From Sideroxydans sp. (GTDB taxonomy: Bacteria; Pseudomonadota; Gammaproteobacteria; Burkholderiales; Gallionellaceae): a DNA stretch of 43,176 nucleotides. Below the pieces are notes generated by a model that had not been told where the DNA came from, did no database searches, and saw nothing but the letters and a program-made list of their open reading frames with translations. Each line of letters starts with the position of its first letter. Position 1 is the stretch's first letter. Where the stretch lies: contig JABFSI010000090.1 of the NCBI GenBank assembly GCA_013140695.1, positions 1 through 43,176 on the forward strand. Direction: 5' to 3'. Position numbers and translations under genes: made by a program. Below are positions 36,878-43,176 of the stretch, one piece after another.

Positions 36878-38259
36878 ACGCCGATTTCCTCTGCATTGAT
36901 TGCGGCGGAATATAACCCGCACTCACTGTTTTTTGCATCCGCTGTCACCAAAAATTCTTGGAACAACAGGGAGCGCCCCACAGACCAATCGGTATCGACT
37001 GTCTTTACATCACCCAACCAAGGGCGTGCCACGTTCAGTATCTGCGCACTGTCCATATCCTCCGCTTCCACCACGCCACAACGTGGATGTTCGAACATCC
37101 ACGCTAATGCACCGACAATACCTGCCACCACTTGCAACGAAGTGGCACTGTTGTGAGGAGCCAGTCGCTGTGCTTCGTCGCTACGCAAGGTTGAGCCGTG
37201 CCATAACGCGCCCGTATCGTGAATAAGCAGGACACCCATCTCATCTATACCCTGCACTTTGTTGCAATCCAACACACGGAAAGTGTGCGCCGCAATGCCC
37301 GCCCCTAAATATGCCAAACTTTGTTGGGCTTTGGGGCAAGGGGAATAGACGTAACACACTGTGGGGCAATACGACCCCGTACTCAACATCTCGGTGATCG
37401 AGGCGACTTCGTGATGCGTGATGAGATAGCCCTGTTGCTCGCCCCACGTGGGCAACCATGTGCGCATGCGTATGTTCGCGCCCGACTGCGGCAAATGTAA
37501 GACAGATCCAGAATACAAGGCACCCAGTGGTGTTTCGACTTCATGCGATCCCCATCCCACCTCTGCACCTTGCAACCATGCCTCGCTATAGAGTCCCTGT
37601 GCAGACCATGTATTAGCGAACTCACCACGTGACAGGATTTGCCCGTCATCTTGTGTGTCATGTTCCGAGAGGTGAATGGCCTTCACCCCCAACGTTTGGG
37701 CAAGTGCAGCCCAGTCAGGCTTAAGGTCAATCGCAACGTGTTTGCGTTGTGCCAGTGCGACTAATGCCTCCTTCAGTAGATGGCTGATGAGGCCAGGATT
37801 CATACCATGTGCAATGACGGCTGTGGGCGCATCTGGGTGATGCAATGCCAAGACTTGTTGACGTAGCCATGTGTTGCTGTTCTGCAGCGGAACTGAATGA
37901 GATGAGAGATAACCTCCCACCCAAGGCTCCACACAGGTATCTAGATACAACACATCACGCGGCCTGCACCACGAGATCAGCGCCTGCGACGAAACATCAA
38001 CCGACAAATTCAGTAACAGGTCGCCCGCCGTGAGATGTTGGCTTAACACTGCGGCATAGTTCTGCGCGGTGAGCGCCTCGATGATGAAGCGCACACCTCG
38101 TTGCGCAGCCACATCACGGCCACGCTCATCCGCAGTCAAAATGGTGAGTTGCGTAGCTTGTATGGAGAGAGTTTGAAGCAGGAGGGGTAGCAGGCCTTGT
38201 CCGACCGAGCCGCATCCGACCATCAGAATGCGTTTGGAGAACCGTGAAGCGTTCGACAA
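36874..38259 (-). CDS. hss: Homospermidine synthase
   Basis: 461 residues, saccharopine-dehydrogenase-like fold. It makes sym-homospermidine from putrescine (or spermidine) using NAD. The N-terminal Rossmann motif MVGCGSVGQGLLPLLL, HGMNPGLISHLLKEALV, EVGWGSHEVETP and TYSYCPTVCYVYSPCP-like region match the bacterial family. No ATG fits; a TTG at 38259 (MSNASRFSKRILMVGCG) gives the usual length and N-terminus and starts 22 bp after the purU stop, while the only internal ATG (38223) would cut into the nucleotide-binding motif. It overlaps the YgiB-like gene by 4 bp. The operon order purU-hss-ygiB-like-gss-like-DUF350 suggests a polyamine-modifying pathway. Confidence 0.88.
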   Translation of the reverse strand: MSNASRFSKRILMVGCGSVGQGLLPLLLQTLSIQATQLTILTADERGRDVAAQRGVRFIIEALTAQNYAAVLSQHLTAGDLLLNLSVDVSSQALISWCRPRDVLYLDTCVEPWVGGYLSSHSVPLQNSNTWLRQQVLALHHPDAPTAVIAHGMNPGLISHLLKEALVALAQRKHVAIDLKPDWAALAQTLGVKAIHLSEHDTQDDGQILSRGEFANTWSAQGLYSEAWLQGAEVGWGSHEVETPLGALYSGSVLHLPQSGANIRMRTWLPTWGEQQGYLITHHEVASITEMLSTGSYCPTVCYVYSPCPKAQQSLAYLGAGIAAHTFRVLDCNKVQGIDEMGVLLIHDTGALWHGSTLRSDEAQRLAPHNSATSLQVVAGIVGALAWMFEHPRCGVVEAEDMDSAQILNVARPWLGDVKTVDTDWSVGRSLLFQEFLVTADAKNSECGLYSAAINAEEIGV

Positions 38260-38281
38260 TCTCGACTCGCGACTTAACAGA

Positions 38282-39130
38282 TCAGCGGAATACGATGGTC
38301 TTGTTACCGCATACCAGCACACGGTCTTCGACGTGATAACGCAAGCCGCGTGATAGCACCGTCCTCTCAATATCGCGACCATAGCGCACCAAGTCATCGG
38401 GGGTATCGCCGTGGTCGATGCGTACGGTGTCTTGTTCGATGATAGGGCCGGCATCCAACTCATCCGTCACGTAATGGCAGGTCGCGCCGATGAGCTTCAC
38501 ACCGCGTTGATACGCTTGGTGATAGGGCTTCGCGCCGACAAAGGAAGGCAGGAAGCTGTGATGGATGTTGATGATGCGACCGGGGAAACGTTGACACAGC
38601 GCGGGCGGGATGATCTGCATGAAACGCGCAAGCACCATGCTGTCACCGCGATGCTGCTCGAATAGCGCTGCGATCTTGTCGAACGCGGCCGTCTTGTCCT
38701 TCATATCCACATAAATGAACGGGATGCCGTGCCACTCGACGAAGCTGCGCAGATCTTCGTGGTTGGAGATGACGCACGGGATCTCCACTTCCAACTCACC
38801 ACTGCGCCAACGATGCAACAGATCGTTCAAACAATGGTCTTGTTTGCTCACCAACACGACCAAGCGCTTTTTGATGTTGGAATCGGAAAGTTGCCAAGTC
38901 ATATCGAACTCCTTGGCAATAGCGGCGAAGAGTCGAGCAAACTCTTCAGCATTAAAAGGCAATGAATCGGCACGTATTTCTTGGCGCATAAAAAACAACT
39001 GTGCCTCTTGGTCGGTGTGATAACTCGCCTCGACGATGAAGCCGCCATGTTGCGCAATGAATGCACTCACCGCAGCAATGATGCCCGCGCGGTCAGGACA
39101 AGAAATGGTGAGGGTGTAGTGCTGGGTCAT
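38282..39130 (-). CDS. purU: Formyltetrahydrofolate deformylase
   Basis: 282 residues. It hydrolyses 10-formyltetrahydrofolate to formate and tetrahydrofolate, balancing the C1 pool. An N-terminal ACT domain (LTISCPDRAGIIAAVSAFIAQHGGFI) is followed by a formyltransferase-like catalytic domain (LVSKQDHCLNDLLHRW, NIHHSFLPSFVGAKPYHQAYQRGVKLIGATCHYVTDELDAGPII) containing the Asn-His-Asp catalytic set. The full family length is present. It is followed after 22 bp by homospermidine synthase on the same strand, and preceded by murI (51-bp gap). A link between C1 and polyamine metabolism is not obvious; the clustering may be chance. Confidence 0.95.
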   Translation of the reverse strand: MTQHYTLTISCPDRAGIIAAVSAFIAQHGGFIVEASYHTDQEAQLFFMRQEIRADSLPFNAEEFARLFAAIAKEFDMTWQLSDSNIKKRLVVLVSKQDHCLNDLLHRWRSGELEVEIPCVISNHEDLRSFVEWHGIPFIYVDMKDKTAAFDKIAALFEQHRGDSMVLARFMQIIPPALCQRFPGRIINIHHSFLPSFVGAKPYHQAYQRGVKLIGATCHYVTDELDAGPIIEQDTVRIDHGDTPDDLVRYGRDIERTVLSRGLRYHVEDRVLVCGNKTIVFR

Positions 39131-39181
39131 ACTAAGTTCCTAGTTTAATTTCGATGAATTGTATCGAATAACGCCGAACGA

Positions 39182-39985
39182 TTATAAAAAGGGCGTCGGT
39201 AAAACTTGTACGACGACCGACTCTCCCCACAACGCTGACATGATACGCGTGGCAGGTTCAACATCGCCGCTGGTAAAAAATTGTGTGGACGCATCACCTG
39301 CTACGCGCGCAGGCAGCTCGGTATGGATGCGTTGTTGCAAGTGGCGCGCAACTGCCGCACCTGTATCCACGAGCGTGATTTCTGCGCTCACAATTTCGCG
39401 AATGAGGGGGGCGAGGAAGGGGTAGTGGGTGCAGCCGAGGATGAGTGTGTCTGCGCCCTGCGCAAACAAAGGGGCGGTGTAGCGCTCAATTAAGTGACGT
39501 GCTTGCACGCTGTGCAGTTCGCCCCGTTCGACTAACTCCACCAAGCCTGGGCAGCCTTGTGTAAGAATTTTTACGTGTCCTGCATATCTTTCTAGCAGGG
39601 CGGCAAAGCGCGCACTTTCTAATGTGCCCACGGTGGCTAATACGCCCACCACGCCACTTTTCGTCGCGGTCACCGCAGGCTTCACCGCAGGCTCCATGCC
39701 GATGATGGGGAGCTTGTTATATTTGACACGCAATGCGTGCGCGGCAGCGGCAGTGGCAGTGTTGCAAGCGATGACGATAGCGTCTGCGCCTTGTTCAATT
39801 AAAAATTGCGTGAGGGCGATTGAACGGGCTTCGATGTAAGCAGGTGATTTATCGCCGTAAGGGACGTGCCCCGAATCGGCCACGTAGATGAGGCGTTCGT
39901 TGGGGAGTATCTGGCGGATGTGATGCAGGACGGACAAACCGCCCACACCCGAATCGAAGACGCCGATGGCTCCCGCACGACTCAT
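39182..39985 (-). CDS. murI: Glutamate racemase
   Basis: 267 residues. It interconverts L- and D-glutamate for peptidoglycan synthesis in the cytoplasm. Catalytic residues are visible: Asp11 in VFDSGVGGLSV, Cys74 in IACNTATA and Cys185 in LGCTHYPF, with His187 next to the second cysteine. Length is standard. The ATG at 39985 lies 6 bp after the stop of the ybiT-like gene, so the two are probably co-transcribed. Regulation is not visible. Confidence 0.97.
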   Translation of the reverse strand: MSRAGAIGVFDSGVGGLSVLHHIRQILPNERLIYVADSGHVPYGDKSPAYIEARSIALTQFLIEQGADAIVIACNTATAAAAHALRVKYNKLPIIGMEPAVKPAVTATKSGVVGVLATVGTLESARFAALLERYAGHVKILTQGCPGLVELVERGELHSVQARHLIERYTAPLFAQGADTLILGCTHYPFLAPLIREIVSAEITLVDTGAAVARHLQQRIHTELPARVAGDASTQFFTSGDVEPATRIMSALWGESVVVQVLPTPFL

Positions 39986-39991
39986 CGTGAT

Positions 39992-41587
39992 TTATTCCAC
40001 CGCTTGGTCACGCAGGAACTCTTCATACGTGCCATGGTAGTCGTTCACGCCCTTGGCCGATATCTCGATGATGCGCGTGGCCAATGAGGAAACGAATTCG
40101 CGGTCGTGTGACACGAAGATGAGCGTGCCTTTGAACAGATCGAGCGCGGTGTTGAGCGATTCGATGGCTTCCATGTCCATGTGGTTCGTCGGTTCGTCCA
40201 TCAGCAAGACATTGGGCTTCGCCAACATCAGCTTGCCGAACAACATGCGGCCTTTCTCACCACCGGACAGCACTTTCACGCGCTTCTTCACGTCGTCGCC
40301 AGAGAACAACAAACGACCTAACGTGCCGCGCACCACTTGGTCATCATCGTGTGGGCCGCGCCAGTTAATCATCCATTCCATCATCTCGATGTTCTCGGCG
40401 AAGTCGGCCGCATGGTCTTGGGCGTAGTAACCCAGCTTGGCTTTTTCTGCCCATTTGATGCTGCCGTGATCTTGTGCGAGGTCGCCCGCGAGGCAACGCA
40501 ACAGCGTCGTTTTACCAATACCGTTAGGGCCGATGATGGCAACCTTCTCGCCCGCGTCGATACGGAAGTTGACGTTGGAGAACAACATCTTGTCGTAACC
40601 CTTGGACATCTTTTCCACTTCCACCGCGACGCGGTGCAGCTTGTCGCGCTCATCGTATTCGTAACGGATGAACGGGTATTGGCGGCTTGAAGGCTTGATG
40701 TCTTCGATTTTGATCTTGTCGATCTGACGTGCACGCGAAGTCGCTTGTTTCGCTTTAGAAGCATTCGCCGAGAAACGTGCCACGAAGGCTTTCAGTTCAG
40801 CGACCTTCTCTTTAGCTTTCACATTGTCGGACGATTGTTGCTCACGCGCTTGCGTGGAAGCCAACATGTAGTCGTTATAGTTGCCCGGGTACACGGTGAT
40901 CTTGCCAAAGTCCAAATCGGCCATGTGCGTGCACACGCTATTCAAAAAGTGGCGGTCATGCGAGATGATGACCATGGTCGAATTGCGCGCGTTGAGGATG
41001 TCTTCTAACCAGCGGATGGTGTTGATGTCCAAGTTATTGGTGGGTTCGTCCAACAGCAAAATATCGGGGTTTGAAAATAGCGCCTGCGCCAGCAACACAC
41101 GCAGCTTAAAGCCCGGTGCGACAGCACTCATCGGGCCATTGTGTAAAGAAATGTCGATACCCAATCCTAGCAACAACTCACCTGCGCGCGCATCAGCGGT
41201 GTAGCCATCGTATTCAGCAAAGGTCGCCTCCAAATCGGCGGCGCGCATGTAGTCTTCTTCAGTCGCATCGGGATTGGCATACAGCGCATCACGCTCGGAC
41301 ATCGCCTCCCACATCTCGGTGTGCCCCATCAACACCACATCCAACACGCGTTTATCTTCGTAAGCGAACTGGTCTTGGCGCAACTTACCGAGGCGTTCGG
41401 TCTTGTCGAGCATGACTTCACCGGAGGATTGCTCTAAGTCGCGGCCCAAAATTTTCATGAAAGTGGATTTGCCGCAGCCGTTGGCGCCAATCAAACCATA
41501 ACGATTGCCGTCGCCGAATTTGACCGAGACGTTTTCAAAGAGCGGCTTCGCGCCGAACTGCATAGTGATATTTGCGGTAGATAACAT
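39992..41587 (-). CDS. ybiT: ABC-F family ATPase, YbiT type
   Basis: 531 residues, two ABC ATPase domains without membrane segments: ribosome-associated translation factor class. Walker A motifs GANGCGKST and GPNGIGKTT; Walker [12 protein letters not shown] and [11 protein letters not shown]; the linker with [54 protein letters not shown] is diagnostic of YbiT. The first domain has an atypical signature ([18 protein letters not shown]), as in E. coli YbiT; the second has [16 protein letters not shown]. It starts opposite the sensor kinase gene across 65 bp, in which I see no distinctive promoter. It is first in a ybiT-murI unit. Confidence 0.94.
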   Translation of the reverse strand: MLSTANITMQFGAKPLFENVSVKFGDGNRYGLIGANGCGKSTFMKILGRDLEQSSGEVMLDKTERLGKLRQDQFAYEDKRVLDVVLMGHTEMWEAMSERDALYANPDATEEDYMRAADLEATFAEYDGYTADARAGELLLGLGIDISLHNGPMSAVAPGFKLRVLLAQALFSNPDILLLDEPTNNLDINTIRWLEDILNARNSTMVIISHDRHFLNSVCTHMADLDFGKITVYPGNYNDYMLASTQAREQQSSDNVKAKEKVAELKAFVARFSANASKAKQATSRARQIDKIKIEDIKPSSRQYPFIRYEYDERDKLHRVAVEVEKMSKGYDKMLFSNVNFRIDAGEKVAIIGPNGIGKTTLLRCLAGDLAQDHGSIKWAEKAKLGYYAQDHAADFAENIEMMEWMINWRGPHDDDQVVRGTLGRLLFSGDDVKKRVKVLSGGEKGRMLFGKLMLAKPNVLLMDEPTNHMDMEAIESLNTALDLFKGTLIFVSHDREFVSSLATRIIEISAKGVNDYHGTYEEFLRDQAVE

Positions 41588-41652
41588 GGTGTTGCCTTAT
41601 TTTTGAAGGCGCGCATTCTACCACCGCGCCTTGTTTTTCCCGTTAGAATCAG

Positions 41653-42930
41653 ATGTCTCATATGAGCCCCCATACTGTGAATCTCATCAATCTCATTAAT
41701 CCAGCGCAAGAAATCAAGGTTGAAATGGCCTTGTTCAAATTGGCACGCGAGAATTCCATGATCACCATGGTGGGATTGGTAGTCGTTACGTTAGGGGTGA
41801 TGCTAGGGCTGGGCGATAGCTTGAATCCAGACCGGTTGGCCGTATGGGTAGGATTGATGATGAGCGCTACGGTAGGCGCACTTATGGTTCATCGCATATT
41901 GCATCCCATACATGCCGAGGCAAGCCCTACTAAAGAACGCTTACGTAGTTGGCGAAATAGGCAAGCGTATGCGTTCACCATCGAAGGTTTCGCTTGGGGA
42001 AGCTTGGGTCTCTTATTTGCACCGCTTCAAAGTGCTACGTTGAACACCTTATTTCTACTTATTTATTTATCTGTGATGAGCGCAGGCGGCCGCGCGGCAG
42101 GCTCTCATTCATTTCGCTTATATCTATTTATTGTGGCGTGTTCGATGTTGGTGATGTTGCCAAATTTGCCTAATGGTTTTGGTGAACAGGCCGTACCGTT
42201 GGGTCTTTTAGTCGTGTTTTATGCCATTTTCGTAGCGAAAGTTTCATATGGTGCACAACAGACGTTGATGCATTCAATCGAATTGCAATTTCAAAACGAA
42301 CAACTACTACAAGAAAAAGCCATCGCTATGCAAGTAGCAGAACGTGAGCGGATTTATCGTGATTTGCATGACGATGTGGGCGCTAAATTATTGGGGCTGG
42401 TTATCTCGGCACAACGCGCCAATCAGCCGCGTGAAGCCGACCTTGCGCGTTCTGCCTTGCAAGATTTACGCGATGTGGTGTCGCGTTCTGCGCAGCCAGA
42501 AACTTATTTAGACACGCTGTTGGCAGATTGGCGGGTAGAAACGCAACAACGTTTAGATGCCGCAGGATTAACGCTCAATTGGCAAATTTCGGCAGCGCAA
42601 AAAACACTTTTAGTGAACACGGCGGCGGCATTAAACATCAGCCGAATTTTGCGTGAAAGTGTGAGTAACGTATTACGTCATGCGCGCGCATCGCACCTCA
42701 ATGTTGACCTCACTTGGCACGCACATAAATTAGTTTTCACCCTGCAAGATGATGGTGTTGGCTTGGCTGATGCGGGTGTTGGCAATCGCGGCATGAACAG
42801 TATGCGTACCCGAGCCAGCGCGTTAGGTGGAATGATTCAATGGGAGTCGTTGACGCCATGTGGATGCAGGGTAACGTTGGAAGTGGCTTTTTCGCATCTC
42901 AATCCTCAAATGGAGACAGCGAGCTACTAG
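41653..42930 (+). CDS. NarX/DesK-type sensor histidine kinase (HisKA_3)
   Basis: 425 residues. The N-terminal half has six hydrophobic segments (between about 35 and 210; MVGLVVVTLGVMLGLG, LAVWVGLMMSATVGALMV, AWGSLGLLF and others), a multi-pass membrane sensor without a large extracytoplasmic domain. A coiled linker leads to HisKA_3 with phosphorylatable His239 in ERIYRDLHDDVGAKLLGL, and a short HATPase with NVLRHARAS and DDGVGLADAGVGNRGMNSM. Partner regulators are of the LuxR/FixJ class; the gene for one lies 97 bp downstream in the opposite orientation. The first ATG is taken; ATG at 41662 is equally possible as no Shine-Dalgarno is clear. Ligand unknown. Confidence 0.9.
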   Translation: MSHMSPHTVNLINLINPAQEIKVEMALFKLARENSMITMVGLVVVTLGVMLGLGDSLNPDRLAVWVGLMMSATVGALMVHRILHPIHAEASPTKERLRSWRNRQAYAFTIEGFAWGSLGLLFAPLQSATLNTLFLLIYLSVMSAGGRAAGSHSFRLYLFIVACSMLVMLPNLPNGFGEQAVPLGLLVVFYAIFVAKVSYGAQQTLMHSIELQFQNEQLLQEKAIAMQVAERERIYRDLHDDVGAKLLGLVISAQRANQPREADLARSALQDLRDVVSRSAQPETYLDTLLADWRVETQQRLDAAGLTLNWQISAAQKTLLVNTAAALNISRILRESVSNVLRHARASHLNVDLTWHAHKLVFTLQDDGVGLADAGVGNRGMNSMRTRASALGGMIQWESLTPCGCRVTLEVAFSHLNPQMETASY

Positions 42931-43027
42931 TGTGGGAGTTCGATGAATCAGGTTCCCACGAGAACTGTATTGCGACTGCGCGTTAATGTTTAGCCACTTT
43001 ACACGCTTCGTTTTTTATTGAGCGCCC

Positions 43028-43176
43028 TTAAACCAACCCCATGCCCTTTGCCCGCACCGCGGCTTCGGCGCGTGAGCTTACGTTGAGTTTGACGTAAATG
43101 TTTTTCACATGGTCATTCACGGTGTGTCGTGAAATTTCGAGTAGGGCGGCGATGTCCGCACTGTTCAGGCCGCGCG
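43028..43176 (-). CDS. LuxR/FixJ-family response regulator, C-terminal end only
   Basis: Only about 49 codons are inside the window, ending with TAA at 43028-43030. They encode a GerE/LuxR-type helix-turn-helix: RGLNSADIAALLEISRHTVN and then DHVKNIYVKLNVSSRAEAAVRAKGMGLV. The receiver domain, if present, lies outside. The adjacent kinase gene of the matching class, convergent across 97 bp, suggests a cognate pair. The start and full length are unknown. Confidence 0.85.
   Translation of the reverse strand, partial: RGLNSADIAALLEISRHTVNDHVKNIYVKLNVSSRAEAAVRAKGMGLV

Overview
The window looks like a chromosomal segment of a betaproteobacterium, probably from the Nitrosomonadales/Gallionellales side. 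This is inferred from the TorF-type porin-glnK-amtB block, ntrBC, ubiK, comM, a YbiT-type ABC-F gene, homospermidine synthase and the Anbu gene set; I could not run a taxonomic search. No rRNA, tRNA, CRISPR array, transposase or integrase was recognised.

Layout. 1-3.8 kb: 3'-truncated metH (minus strand) with a palindromic repeat inserted in frame, preceded by a ccdAB toxin-antitoxin pair with its own promoter/operator. 3.9-8.5 kb: a BvgS/EvgS-like hybrid sensor kinase overlapping a Tat-type substrate-binding lipoprotein, then a psiE-family membrane gene. 8.5-12.4 kb: an rloA-rloB (AbiL-like) defence pair inserted at the 3' end of comM, then ubiK. 12.4-15.3 kb: a nitrogen operon (torF-like porin, glnK, amtB) behind a strong NtrC/sigma-54 control region. 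15.3-25.6 kb: the Anbu gene set, consisting of a giant transglutaminase/DUF2126 protein, a VOC-fold protein, two anbu paralogues, alpha-E and circularly permuted ATP-grasp genes, plus a cyclic-nucleotide-binding protein. Between the anbu copies lies a predicted sigma-54-dependent small RNA. 25.9-28.4 kb: ntrB-ntrC, the likely regulators of both sigma-54 promoters. 28.5-30.4 kb: a lipoprotein gene and a frameshifted outer-membrane protein gene. 30.5-33.9 kb: a type II restriction-modification unit (M, R and a controller-like HTH gene) inserted at the 3' end of a Ser/Thr kinase gene. 33.9-39.1 kb: the kinase and a compact polyamine/ligase cluster (DUF350, glutathionylspermidine synthase-like, YgiB-like, homospermidine synthase, purU). 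39.2-43.2 kb: murI, a ybiT-like gene, a NarX-type kinase and the end of a LuxR-type regulator gene.

The most unusual signals are these. (1) Two unrelated defence modules, rloAB and the restriction-modification unit, are each bounded by 23-25 bp direct repeats that copy the 3' end of the adjacent resident gene, with no recombinase in either. This suggests a common insertion mode with long target duplication, or relic att sites. (2) A near-consensus sigma-54 promoter with upstream NtrC-like sites drives a region of about 83 nt ending in an intrinsic terminator with no ORF: a candidate nitrogen-stress sRNA. (3) MetH carries an in-frame REP-like palindrome that adds roughly 35 residues. (4) anbu is duplicated, the copies flanking the sRNA and the cyclic-nucleotide-binding gene. 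(5) Homospermidine synthase is embedded with an amide ligase of the glutathionylspermidine synthase family, suggesting a polyamine conjugate.
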